Origin: Saprospiraceae bacterium
GTDB taxonomy: Bacteria; Bacteroidota; Bacteroidia; Chitinophagales; Saprospiraceae
DNA length: 51,943 nucleotides
NCBI GenBank assembly: GCA_029212405.1
Contig: JARGNR010000045.1
Span: 1-51,943 of the forward strand
Direction of reading: 5' to 3'
This document shows, piece after piece, positions 18,086 to 26,694 of the stretch. The stretch's first letter is position 1; each line of letters begins with the position of its first letter. A program made the translations under genes and the position numbers. The notes under the pieces are model-generated. The model was not told where the DNA came from. It searched no databases and saw nothing but the letters and a program-made list of their open reading frames with translations.

Positions 18086-19084
18086 ATGGAATTGATAAAA
18101 AAAATAAGCTTACTATTTATTATATCCTTTTTGATTTTCTCTTGTAAATCGGACTCCATTTCTGTAAGTGACAAAACAGAAGCCACTCCAGTTACTAAAA
18201 GAAAAGTACCGAAATTCAATGTAGAAAATGCATATTCTTCGATTGAGAAACAAGTTGGTTTTGGCCCCAGGTACCCTGGCACAAAAGCACATAAGGAATT
18301 AATTGAACACTTAACGCAAGAATTAGAAAAGCATACTGATCATGTTATCCAACAAGATTTTAAAGCTTCATTTCTAGGTGAAAAAAATGTTGACGCAACA
18401 AATATCATTGGAGTGATCAATCCAGACAAAAGCAAAAGGATTTTATTATGTGCTCACTTTGACACAAGGAAGATTGCCGAAAAAGATAAAGATGAAGCAA
18501 TGCAAGACAAACCTATTTTAGGTGCAGATGATGGAGCATCCGGTGTAGCTGTCTTACTCGAAATTGCCAAACTTATCAAAGAAAATGGAATTGATGTAGG
18601 AGTTGATTTTGTATTGTTTGATGCAGAAGATAATGGCGAGTCCAACACTGGTATCGGATGGTGTCTTGGTGCAAAGCATTGGTCCAAAAACCCTCATGTA
18701 AAAAACTATAAAGCAGAATTTGGTATCCTTTTAGATATGGTCGGGGCTAAAAATGCAGAATTTGGAAGAGAAGGATATTCTCAACAAGTTGCATCAAAAT
18801 ATATAGACTACATTTGGGATATGGCTGGAAAAATGTCATATGGCAATTACTTTCTAGATATGAATTCTGGCACCGTAGAAGATGACCATAGGTATGTGAT
18901 AGAAAACCTAAGAATCCCTATGGTAGATATCATCAATATGTCTAGAATAAATGGAAGAGAAGGATTTGGACATTATCACCATACGCATGATGACAACTTA
19001 AACATTATAGATAAAAATACGTTAAAAGCTGTAGGAAAAGTAGTCACTGCTGTGGTGTACAACTTTTCAAATGGAAAAATTTAA
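18086..19084 (+). CDS. M28-family glutaminyl-cyclase-like metalloenzyme, lipoprotein
   Basis: A 332-residue lipoprotein (lipobox LIFSC, cysteine 20). The alpha/beta zinc-hydrolase core shows CAHFDTR (H124), ILGADDGASGVAVLLEIA (D148/D149), VLFDAEDNGE (E181), ILLDMVGAKNAEF (D217) and HHTHDDNLNII (H301). The LLDxxGAxNxxF block and the single-zinc-like ligand set are closer to glutaminyl-peptide cyclotransferases than to M28 aminopeptidases. Glutaminyl cyclases form N-terminal pyroglutamate, a modification seen on many exported Bacteroidota proteins after signal-peptide cleavage. That activity here is inference; an aminopeptidase is the alternative. Confidence 0.87.
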   Translation: MELIKKISLLFIISFLIFSCKSDSISVSDKTEATPVTKRKVPKFNVENAYSSIEKQVGFGPRYPGTKAHKELIEHLTQELEKHTDHVIQQDFKASFLGEKNVDATNIIGVINPDKSKRILLCAHFDTRKIAEKDKDEAMQDKPILGADDGASGVAVLLEIAKLIKENGIDVGVDFVLFDAEDNGESNTGIGWCLGAKHWSKNPHVKNYKAEFGILLDMVGAKNAEFGREGYSQQVASKYIDYIWDMAGKMSYGNYFLDMNSGTVEDDHRYVIENLRIPMVDIINMSRINGREGFGHYHHTHDDNLNIIDKNTLKAVGKVVTAVVYNFSNGKI

Positions 19085-19138
19085 CTCTAGTTCGTTTACA
19101 TAACGACAACAATAATCATAAAATAGTCCCCTACATTA

Positions 19139-19159
19139 TAAATTTGTGTTGTACATTTG
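19139..19159 (+). promoter_or_regulatory. Two overlapping candidate -7 elements before the Omp28-like gene
   Basis: TAAATTTG (19139-19146) and TACATTTG (19152-19159) both match TAnnTTTG. They lie about 80-100 bases before the ATG at 19238 and inside the upstream part of the open frame, supporting the later start. Confidence 0.35.
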
Positions 19160-19237
19160 CACAATACATTATTCAATAAAGCAATTTATAAAACCCTAGA
19201 AATGTGCGTAAAGCACAAGGAATTTAAAATTACAACA

Positions 19238-20290
19238 ATGAAAAGATTACTATTACTTGCATTTTTTGGATTTGCAACACTCGGATCAACCGCACAAGAA
19301 ATAAGCGAAGACCAATGGACTTTAGTGACTAAAAAAACCGCTACTTGGTGTTCACTTTGTGGATCATGGGGCTGGGATTTTAAAGACAACTTACTAGAAG
19401 ATCAACAAGATATGCCCGTAGTATTTTGGATGGCTCATTTTAGCGGAGACTTACAGACCGAAACTGCGAAAGCAATTATAAACAACTTCGGAGGATCTGG
19501 ACAACCCATCTTTTATATAGGCACAGACAATATGGGTGTGGGTTCTGGAAATGCAAATCAAAAAAGAGATGAATTTAAAATTACAATAGAAAGTTTAAAT
19601 GCATTTCCTCCATTTGCTGGAGTAGGTTCTACTGCAGAATTTGATGGTGAAAAGATTACTACAAAATCAAGAGTTAAATTTCTAATTGATCTTGAAGGAG
19701 GTGAATATTGGTTAGCGTCTTATTTAGTTGATGATGAATTAGTAGCATTCCAGCAATCTCAAGGAAATAATGCAACACACGAAAATGTCTTATTGCATTC
19801 ATTCCATGGAACCAATTATTTTGGAGAAAATGTTACAACTGGATCTGTTGAAGCCAACCAAGAATTTACTGTAGATGGAGAATTCTTAATTTCAGACGAT
19901 CCAAGTTTAGAAAATGTAGGAGAAGGATATTCCGTAGTAACAGTATTGTGGTCAAGAGTGGATGGCAAGTACACCCCTTTTAACCTTAACAGGCAACCTA
20001 TCACAACTGTAGTAAGTACAAAAGATATCCTAAATAGCGTTGACGTCTCTGCATTTTATGCAGGTGCGGGACAAGTCAATCTAAGCGTTACTTCAGATCA
20101 AAACATTTCTGATGCAACCGTTTATTTATATGATATTAATGGTCGTACTGTAGCTATGAAAAATAATGTGCAGATCTACGCTGGAGAAAATCAATTGACT
20201 TTACAGTCACAAGAGTTATCACCTGCAACGTATGTTGCTGTCATTGAATCCTCACAAGGAAGTAAAAGTATAAAAATAAGCATTCGATAA
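19238..20290 (+). CDS. Omp28-like secreted protein with T9SS C-terminal sorting domain
   Basis: The ATG at 19238 starts a signal peptide (MKRLLLLAFFGFATLGSTAQ), giving 350 residues; a frame extending to 19157 would add a non-signal leader. After the signal comes a thioredoxin-fold-like segment with TATWCSLCGSWGWDF, as in Omp28-related outer-membrane proteins. A beta-sandwich region (about 150-255) follows. The last roughly 75 residues have type A T9SS sorting features: YLYDINGRTVAMKN, then LSPATYVAVIESSQGSKSIKISIR at the end. This predicts export to the periplasm by Sec, then secretion or surface attachment by the type IX system. The role of the CxxC motif outside the cell is unknown. Confidence 0.82.
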   Translation: MKRLLLLAFFGFATLGSTAQEISEDQWTLVTKKTATWCSLCGSWGWDFKDNLLEDQQDMPVVFWMAHFSGDLQTETAKAIINNFGGSGQPIFYIGTDNMGVGSGNANQKRDEFKITIESLNAFPPFAGVGSTAEFDGEKITTKSRVKFLIDLEGGEYWLASYLVDDELVAFQQSQGNNATHENVLLHSFHGTNYFGENVTTGSVEANQEFTVDGEFLISDDPSLENVGEGYSVVTVLWSRVDGKYTPFNLNRQPITTVVSTKDILNSVDVSAFYAGAGQVNLSVTSDQNISDATVYLYDINGRTVAMKNNVQIYAGENQLTLQSQELSPATYVAVIESSQGSKSIKISIR

Positions 20291-20306
20291 TAGCACTGCT
20301 TTAGAA

Positions 20307-20346
20307 TAAAAAGCCCTGGTAATCTTCAAATTACTAGGGCTTTTTT
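20307..20346 (+). terminator. Rho-independent terminator after the Omp28-like gene
   Basis: A 13-bp stem with one wobble pair (arms 20311-20323 and 20330-20342) is followed by TTTTTT and preceded by A-rich bases. It starts about 20 bases after the stop codon. Confidence 0.88.
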
Positions 20347-20508
20347 CATTCTAATTTCTTAGTTATGTAGTATTTAACCTAACCATACAAGAGAAGGATA
20401 CTATTGAAAAATTACTAATTCACAGGAAATCCTTGTCAGAACTAGCGACTTTCTCTATTTATTCCAACAATTAATTTCTCCTTTTCCCTTATTTCACTTG
20501 CCTTTTAC

Positions 20509-20516
20509 TATTTTTG
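20509..20516 (+). promoter_or_regulatory. Candidate -7 element of uppS-bamA
   Basis: TATTTTTG matches TAnnTTTG exactly and lies 20 bases before the ATG at 20537. It falls inside the longer open frame, which argues for 20537 as the start. Confidence 0.42.
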
Positions 20517-20536
20517 CACCCAATTTGAAATCAAAT

Positions 20537-21286
20537 ATGGCAGCTGACATTTCAAACATTGATAAAAACAAACTACCATCACACATTGCTGTGATCATGG
20601 ATGGAAATGGAAGATGGGCAAAAATGCATGGGAAGCCACGTGTTTTTGGGCATAAGAATGGAGTAAAGTCTGTTCGAGAAGTGAGTGAAGCTGCCGCTGA
20701 ATTAGGGATTAAGTATTTGACCTTGTATGCATTCTCTACTGAAAATTGGAGTAGACCTGCGATTGAGATTGCTGCTTTGATGGGATTATTAGTTGAAACC
20801 ATTCGAAAAGAAGTAAGTACACTCAATGAAAACAATATAAAATTGATCTCAATTGGTGATATAAGTAAATTACCAGCAAAAAGTTATAAAGCTTTATTAG
20901 AAGGAATTGAAAAAACAAAAAACAATACTGGGCTGACTTTGATTCTCGCCTTGAATTACAGTTCAAGATGGGAAATTACGAATACCGTAAAAAAACTTGC
21001 CCACGAAGTGAAAGAGGGAAGAATCGACCCTGAAGACATCAATGAACATTTAATAAGCGCTAATTTGAATACAGCCACTATTCCAGATCCTGAACTTTTG
21101 ATTAGAACTAGCGGTGAACAAAGGATAAGCAATTACTTACTTTGGCAAATAGCATATAGTGAATTGTACTTCACAAATGTATATTGGCCAGATTTCAGAA
21201 AGACACATTTTTACGAAGCAATTATTAACTTTCAAAATAGAGAACGCAGATTTGGTAAAATAAGTGAACAACTGTCTAAGGGATAA
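20537..21286 (+). CDS. uppS: Isoprenyl transferase (undecaprenyl diphosphate synthase)
   Basis: A cis-prenyltransferase of 249 residues from the ATG at 20537, making the C55 lipid carrier for peptidoglycan and O-antigen. Motifs: HIAVIMDGNGRWAKMHGKPRVFGH (substrate P-loop with catalytic Asp), YLTLYAFSTENWSRP, LALNYSSRWEI, and the C-terminal PDPELLIRTSGEQRISNYLLWQIAYSELYF. All are normal for the family. An upstream in-frame codon at 20498 would add 13 non-conserved residues and overlap the promoter element. bamA follows after 91 bases, an arrangement common in Bacteroidota. Confidence 0.96.
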   Translation: MAADISNIDKNKLPSHIAVIMDGNGRWAKMHGKPRVFGHKNGVKSVREVSEAAAELGIKYLTLYAFSTENWSRPAIEIAALMGLLVETIRKEVSTLNENNIKLISIGDISKLPAKSYKALLEGIEKTKNNTGLTLILALNYSSRWEITNTVKKLAHEVKEGRIDPEDINEHLISANLNTATIPDPELLIRTSGEQRISNYLLWQIAYSELYFTNVYWPDFRKTHFYEAIINFQNRERRFGKISEQLSKG

Positions 21287-21377
21287 TCAACGCATTTTAA
21301 GAATTCGTTAAATAATGTCCAATAACAGATTGATCCCACATATCGTTAATACTATTGCAACCACAAGTAACAATCCA

Positions 21378-23993
21378 ATGAATAAGTTTTTCACATATAT
21401 ATTTTTAGCATTTTGCACGTTTGGAAGTTTACATGCCCAAACTTCATCCGACACATTAAACGTTTTGGATTATTCAGAAAAAATTGATTATGAAATCGGA
21501 AGTGTTGAGGTTATTGGGGCCAAAGATAGAGATCCCAAAGCGATAAAGTCAATTGCAGGGCTCAAAGCAGGAGAAAAAATACAACTCCCCGGTTTAGTCA
21601 TCCCCAAGGCAGTGAAAGCACTTATGCAATTGAGGTTGTTTGATGATGTCCAAATCATACTAAAAAATGTAGATGGAAATATAGTTCATTTGGCCATTGT
21701 CTTAGTCGAAAGACCCACGTTAGCTCGATACTCTTACAAAGGAGTAAAAAAATCAAAACATGACGACTTGAACGATATTGTCAGAAATATTCTGAATAAA
21801 GGAGGTATAGTCACTGATGCACAAAAAAACTTAGCAAAAAATAAATTGACCAACTATTTTATAGAAAAGGGCAAATTAGATGCGAAAGTGACTGTTGAAG
21901 AAATTCCAGATGAAACAAAAGCAAATTCTGTACGACTTGTTTTTGATATAAACATAGGAGAACGTGTAAAAGTCGAAGACATTACTTTTGAAGGGAATAC
22001 AGAGGTCAGTGATCGAAAGCTTCGTAAAAAGATGAAGAACACCAAGAGGAAAGGAACTTGGTTTAGAAAAACAAAATTCATCAAGGAGGATTACGAAGAA
22101 GATAAAGAGTCAATTGTGGCCTATTACAATTCATTAGGGTTTCGGGACGCAAGAGTTTTAAGTGATAGTATATGGAGAGAGCCAGATGGAGATTTACGAT
22201 TGCACTTGGACATCAATGAGGGAAACCGATACTATTTCAGAAATATCGTTTGGAAAGGAAATTCATTATATACCAATGATCAATTAGAATCTGTATTGGG
22301 AATAGCTAAAGGCGACCCATATGATCCTGAACTTTTACAAAATAGACTTACGTACAGTTTGGATGGAAGGGATATCTCATCGCTTTATATGGATGATGGA
22401 TATTTGTTTTTTGACATCCAACCTACGGAAGTAGCCATCGAAAACGATTCTATTGATATTGAAATGAGAATTTATGAAGGTCCTCAGGCTACAATCAATG
22501 AAGTCATCATTCGTGGAAATGACAGAACGCATGAGCATGTCGTTAGAAGGATGATTCGAACACGACCAGGCAAAAAGTTTAGTCGTTCCGACATCATCAG
22601 ATCTCAAAGAGAAATAATCAATCTAGGGTATTTCAGTCCTGAAAACATGCCCATCAATACACCTGTTAACCCCCAAAGAGGTACTGTGGATATTGAATAT
22701 GTATTAGAAGAAAGACCATCTGATCAATTGGAACTCTCAGCCGGTTATGGTGGTGCCAGTGGATTGATTGGAACATTGGGAGTAACATTCAATAATTTCA
22801 GTATTCGAAATTTAAAAAACAGGCAGTCTTGGAGTCCTTTGCCACAAGGAGATGGACAAAAATTATCGCTAAGAATACAGAGTAATAGTAGATTTTTCAG
22901 ATCCTATAATTTTTCTTTCACTGAACCGTGGTTGGGAGGTAAAAAACCAAATTCATTGACTGTAGGTGCTGTAAGATCTGCAATTGATTATTCACAATTT
23001 GGACAAGGAGCCTTAAAAATAACTAGAGTGTTTGCGGGACTTGGTACTCAAATGAGATGGCCAGATGATTTCTTCTCTAGGTCTACAACGTTGAGTTTAG
23101 AAAATATCCAGTTGGATGAATACCAGAATAGTGTATTTCAAATTATTAACGAGAATGGTCAATCAGTAAGAATAAGCAACGGTAACTTTAAGAACTTTTC
23201 AATAACACAAAACTTCACTAGGAGTTCAATTAGTGATCCACTTTTCCCACGACGAGGTTCAAGAGTTTCTTTGTCTATTCAATTAACTCCGCCCTACTCT
23301 TTGTTTAGAGGAAATGATTTCTATCTATTATCAGAGGATGAAAGAACACAACTAATCCAGGATGAAAATGATAGAAGAGGAACTGTTTTCCCACTTTCCC
23401 CTGAAGAAGAATTATTAGTAATCGATGCTGAAGAAAATGCTAGAAAGTTTGAATGGCTTGAATATCACAAATGGAAATTTAATAGTGAATGGTATTTTAA
23501 TGTTGCTGACAAGTTGGTATTCATGACTTCGATTAAAATGGGATTCTTAGGAGCCTATGATAGTAGCATTGGCATCCCTCCTTTCGAACGTTTCGAACTA
23601 GGTGGAGATGGACTATCCAATCAAAATGCCGCCTTAACGGGTACGGAGGTAATTGCCTTAAGAGGATATGATTTAAGAGAAATTAATGGAGGTAGACCTG
23701 CAAGTATCTACGATAAGTTTACAGTTGAATTAAGATACCCACTTTCATTGAATCCAAGTAGCACGATCTACGCAAAAATCTTTGCACAAGGTGGAAATGC
23801 TTGGGAAAACTTCTCAGATTTTAATCCATTTGATATGAATAGATCATTTGGTGGTGGTTTGAGAGTATTCTTACCAATGTTTGGATTACTTGGATTTGAT
23901 TATGGTATTGGATTTGATAGGAACTTACCAGAAGGTACTGGATTAGGTGAATACGCTAGATTTAATATTGTTCTAGGATTTGAACCTGAATAA
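21378..23993 (+). CDS. bamA: Outer-membrane protein assembly factor BamA
   Basis: An 871-residue Omp85 protein from the ATG at 21378, which starts a signal peptide (MNKFFTYIFLAFCTFGSLHAQ). The N-terminal half contains five POTRA-type repeats: for example VKVEDITFEGNTEVSDRKLRKKM, YYFRNIVWKGNSLYTNDQLESVL and ATINEVIIRGNDRTHEHVVRRMI. The C-terminal half is the barrel, with the lid-loop motif variant ALRGYDLREINGG and terminal ARFNIVLGFEPE. BamA folds and inserts beta-barrel proteins into the outer membrane. The Skp/OmpH genes that often follow bamA in this phylum are absent here; the next gene is convergent. Confidence 0.96.
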   Translation: MNKFFTYIFLAFCTFGSLHAQTSSDTLNVLDYSEKIDYEIGSVEVIGAKDRDPKAIKSIAGLKAGEKIQLPGLVIPKAVKALMQLRLFDDVQIILKNVDGNIVHLAIVLVERPTLARYSYKGVKKSKHDDLNDIVRNILNKGGIVTDAQKNLAKNKLTNYFIEKGKLDAKVTVEEIPDETKANSVRLVFDINIGERVKVEDITFEGNTEVSDRKLRKKMKNTKRKGTWFRKTKFIKEDYEEDKESIVAYYNSLGFRDARVLSDSIWREPDGDLRLHLDINEGNRYYFRNIVWKGNSLYTNDQLESVLGIAKGDPYDPELLQNRLTYSLDGRDISSLYMDDGYLFFDIQPTEVAIENDSIDIEMRIYEGPQATINEVIIRGNDRTHEHVVRRMIRTRPGKKFSRSDIIRSQREIINLGYFSPENMPINTPVNPQRGTVDIEYVLEERPSDQLELSAGYGGASGLIGTLGVTFNNFSIRNLKNRQSWSPLPQGDGQKLSLRIQSNSRFFRSYNFSFTEPWLGGKKPNSLTVGAVRSAIDYSQFGQGALKITRVFAGLGTQMRWPDDFFSRSTTLSLENIQLDEYQNSVFQIINENGQSVRISNGNFKNFSITQNFTRSSISDPLFPRRGSRVSLSIQLTPPYSLFRGNDFYLLSEDERTQLIQDENDRRGTVFPLSPEEELLVIDAEENARKFEWLEYHKWKFNSEWYFNVADKLVFMTSIKMGFLGAYDSSIGIPPFERFELGGDGLSNQNAALTGTEVIALRGYDLREINGGRPASIYDKFTVELRYPLSLNPSSTIYAKIFAQGGNAWENFSDFNPFDMNRSFGGGLRVFLPMFGLLGFDYGIGFDRNLPEGTGLGEYARFNIVLGFEPE

Positions 23994-24036
23994 TCACAAT
24001 CAGTAAATAGTAAAGTGAGCTAATGAATGGCCATGT

Positions 24037-24474
24037 CTAGTTTTCAGCCATAACTTTAAATTGGTTTAACCATTTTTGACTTTGCTTCTTAAACACTCTA
24101 GGAAAAAGCATTCCCATTATTTTAGGGATAAAACCTGAAAATTGGATATAATGTACATCTGTTCGGATCATGGTTCTATTTACATCTAGTACATCAAACA
24201 TTACTTTTTGGGTATTTGTCATATGTACATGGGTATATTTACCTTCGATATAATCAGGCAATTGATTCTTTATAATCAACTCCTCCAATTCAAGATTTCG
24301 ACCATTTTGTTCAAATAAAATGTACGCTTTTGCATGATTCTCATTCGCTACACCATCCAACCAATTTTTATACTGAAAGCCATCTTGCCATTCCGCTAAC
24401 CTACGCTCATCCAACCATAATTCAATACACTTCTCTCTATTGACATCAACTATTATTTCACAGGTGTACTTCAT
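24037..24474 (-). CDS. SRPBCC-family (START-like) protein
   Basis: A 145-residue single-domain protein with the START/polyketide-cyclase-like pattern: an opening beta strand MKYTCEIIVDVNREKCIELW, a DERRLAEWQDGFQ helix region, mid strands (LELEELIIKNQLPDYIEGKYTH), and a long C-terminal helix (MLFPRVFKKQSQKWLNQFKVMAEN). Such proteins bind hydrophobic ligands or act as cyclases; no ligand can be inferred. It follows the ROK kinase by 15 bases, so the two form an operon. It contains no signal peptide. Confidence 0.8.
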   Translation of the reverse strand: MKYTCEIIVDVNREKCIELWLDERRLAEWQDGFQYKNWLDGVANENHAKAYILFEQNGRNLELEELIIKNQLPDYIEGKYTHVHMTNTQKVMFDVLDVNRTMIRTDVHYIQFSGFIPKIMGMLFPRVFKKQSQKWLNQFKVMAEN

Positions 24475-24489
24475 TTACTTACGATTTAA

Positions 24490-25395
24490 TCAGACAAGAA
24501 GGGCAGCTCCAAAGACCCCTGCACTATCTCCCAATTTTGGACTTAAAAATTTTGTTCGAACCTCTTTATTAAATACATATGGAATAGCCGCTTCCTTGGC
24601 TCCCAGGACAACTTCCTTGATATTATTAACTCCACCTCCCATTACAATCACTTCAGGATCTAGGATATTGATCACAACAGATATTGCTTTGCCAAAATTT
24701 TCAACCAGATGTTGAATAGTGGCTTGAGCTGCAGGGTCAACTCCAGAATTATATTGGGCATATATTTCTTTTAATGATCTATTTTCGTTCGACAGCTCTT
24801 GATAAAATCGTTCCAATGCAGGACCAGCAATCACTTTCTCAACACATCCTATTTTACCACAATAACATTCCGTTCCGTTAGGATCTAAAACATTGTGCCC
24901 CCATTCTCCACCAATTCCATGTCTTCCATTGATGATGTTGCCATTTAATACAACACCTCCTCCAACACCTGTACCCATAATCACACCAAATACCAATGAA
25001 GGTAATTCTTCCAATTCACTTACAGCTCCTAATCTAGTTTCAGCCATAGCAAAACAATTGGCATCATTAGTTACAACAAACGGAACATTTACTAATTGTT
25101 CTATGTCTTTTTTTATTGTTTGTCCAATCAAGCATTGTGTATTGCTATTTTTCAATCGACCAGATACAGGATCTATTGTTCCTGGAGTACCCATTCCAAT
25201 CTTTTCTGGAGTTAAACCAGTTGATGATTTCAACTGATCAATGAGTGATTTAATTTGCTCCAATATATGTTCATAACCCATGGTTTGTTCTGTAGGAAGG
25301 CGCATCCGTTTGATCACTTTATAATCGTTTTGTGCATCCAAAATGACCCCTTCGACTTTAGTTCCACCCAAGTCTATGCCCCATTTATATTCCAT
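24490..25395 (-). CDS. ROK-family sugar kinase (glucokinase-like)
   Basis: A 301-residue ROK kinase without the N-terminal helix-turn-helix of ROK repressors, so it is an enzyme. Motifs: phosphate-1 loop GIDLGGTKVEGVILD, NDANCFAMAE with the catalytic Asp, GVIMGTGVGGGVVLNG, EWGHNVLDPNGTECYCGKIGCVE (the CxCGxxGCxE zinc site, about residues 168-184), and PEVIVMGGGV. It probably phosphorylates glucose, fructose or N-acetylated hexosamines; the sugar cannot be fixed from sequence. It shares an operon with the SRPBCC gene. Confidence 0.92.
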   Translation of the reverse strand: MEYKWGIDLGGTKVEGVILDAQNDYKVIKRMRLPTEQTMGYEHILEQIKSLIDQLKSSTGLTPEKIGMGTPGTIDPVSGRLKNSNTQCLIGQTIKKDIEQLVNVPFVVTNDANCFAMAETRLGAVSELEELPSLVFGVIMGTGVGGGVVLNGNIINGRHGIGGEWGHNVLDPNGTECYCGKIGCVEKVIAGPALERFYQELSNENRSLKEIYAQYNSGVDPAAQATIQHLVENFGKAISVVINILDPEVIVMGGGVNNIKEVVLGAKEAAIPYVFNKEVRTKFLSPKLGDSAGVFGAALLV

Positions 25396-25496
25396 ATTTA
25401 ATCTTGTTTTTGATTGTATTTGTATAGAAAAGATTCAGCAAGCTATAAATATTTATATATTAGTGATATATTTTTTACACTAAAAAACATTCACGA

Positions 25497-25841
25497 ATGG
25501 AAGCACAGAAAGTAGATCTATTTTTAATGACCAACAGTAAATACTTTGAGGGACACCAATTGCCAGAAATCCGAAGACATTTATTAGAAATAGAGGATGA
25601 GAGATGGCCAAAGTTTCAAATGATGCAATTTAAAGATCCTACTACAATTCTTATTGTTTCTTTTCTAGGCGGAGCATTAGGTATTGACCGATTTATGATT
25701 GGTGATACGGGGCTTGGTATTGGAAAATTGATTACTTGCGGAGGATTTGGAATATGGGCGTTAATCGATCTGTTCTTAATCATGCCTGCAACAAAAGAAA
25801 AAAATAGACAATCTTTAGAAATGGCTTTTAATGGCATGTAA
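25497..25841 (+). CDS. TM2 domain-containing membrane protein
   Basis: A 114-residue protein with a cytoplasmic-looking charged N-terminal half and a TM2 domain (about 50-100). The TM2 core is IVSFLGGALGIDRFMIGDTGLGIGKLITCGGFGIWALIDLFLIM: two hydrophobic helices joined by a short Asp/Arg-containing turn. TM2 proteins have no known general function. It opens a plus-strand run of four genes with DUF2752, DUF4870-like and M48 genes, the second starting 5 bases later. A TTACACTAA sequence just upstream resembles the palindrome near pckA. Confidence 0.88.
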   Translation: MEAQKVDLFLMTNSKYFEGHQLPEIRRHLLEIEDERWPKFQMMQFKDPTTILIVSFLGGALGIDRFMIGDTGLGIGKLITCGGFGIWALIDLFLIMPATKEKNRQSLEMAFNGM

Positions 25842-25846
25842 CCAAA

Positions 25847-26254
25847 ATGTCTGAGAAAGTTAGAATTTACGCTCTTCTATTTGGTCTAACTATTATTGGA
25901 TATCTCTGGGTCATTATTTCATTCATAAATGGCTCAGATTCAAGTATCACGATATGTCCAATAAAAACAATTACCAACTATCCTTGCCCATCTTGTGGAA
26001 TAACCCGAGCATGCATGTATATATTAGAAGGGAGCTTTCTCAAAGCTATTCAAACCAACCCAATTGGCTATGTGGTATTTATTACGCTTATCATATGTCC
26101 AATTTGGTTGTGTTATGATGTACTATTCAAGAAAGAAACAGTATGGATTGCCTATAAAAAAACAGAAAACATAATTAGAAATAAAAAAATAGCTATACCA
26201 CTTATAGCCTTGATTTTAGCCAATTGGGCCTGGAATATTTGTAAAAGTCTATGA
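25847..26254 (+). CDS. DUF2752 family membrane protein
   Basis: A 135-residue protein with three hydrophobic helices and the signature of DUF2752: CPIKTITNYPCPSCGITRACMYI (about residues 43-65). The pair of cysteines in PCPSCG is invariant in the family and might bind metal or form a disulfide. The family is widespread in Bacteroidota, often beside TM2 genes as here. Its stop overlaps the start of the next gene by 4 bases (ATGA), so translation is probably coupled. Confidence 0.9.
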   Translation: MSEKVRIYALLFGLTIIGYLWVIISFINGSDSSITICPIKTITNYPCPSCGITRACMYILEGSFLKAIQTNPIGYVVFITLIICPIWLCYDVLFKKETVWIAYKKTENIIRNKKIAIPLIALILANWAWNICKSL

Positions 26255-26694
26255 TATCAATTGAACAATTTAGTTATTCCCCACATGACAATGAATCTGA
26301 AAAAGCATCAAATAGCTATTTAATGTCATTGCTCGCTATTATGGCAGGATTACCTCTACCTATTATCAATTTAGCGGCAACTTTCATCTTCTATATGGGG
26401 AATAGAAAAAGTACCTATTTTGTAAGGTGGCATGCCACTCAAGCCTTGTTGTCTCAATTCTCACTATTAGCAATGAATACCGTAGCTTTTTGGTGGACGA
26501 TTAATATATTTACTCAAAATACTGAAATCAGCACCCTGTATATATCCTATATCATGGCAGTCGCCATATTTAATTTAGGAGAGTTTGCAGCAACAATTTA
26601 CACGGCTATTCAAACTAGAAAAGGAATCCATATTAAATGGTGGTTTTATGGAGAACTAACTGATTTATTATGCAAACCCGATGATTATGAATAA
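26251..26694 (+). CDS. DUF4870-like (Tic20-type) membrane protein
   Basis: A 147-residue protein with about three transmembrane helices: residues 22-45, about 65-87 and about 92-115. The segment KSTYFVRWHATQALLSQFSLL strongly resembles the FVRxHAxQAL motif of DUF4870/Tic20-like proteins. The start overlaps the previous stop by 4 bases. The end overlaps the M48 gene by 8-14 bases depending on which Met is used. Function unknown. Confidence 0.78.
   Translation: MISIEQFSYSPHDNESEKASNSYLMSLLAIMAGLPLPIINLAATFIFYMGNRKSTYFVRWHATQALLSQFSLLAMNTVAFWWTINIFTQNTEISTLYISYIMAVAIFNLGEFAATIYTAIQTRKGIHIKWWFYGELTDLLCKPDDYE

Noticed and set aside
20494-20835. Minus-strand 113-codon frame opposite uppS
   Set aside because: Antisense shadow of uppS, whose motifs are unambiguous.
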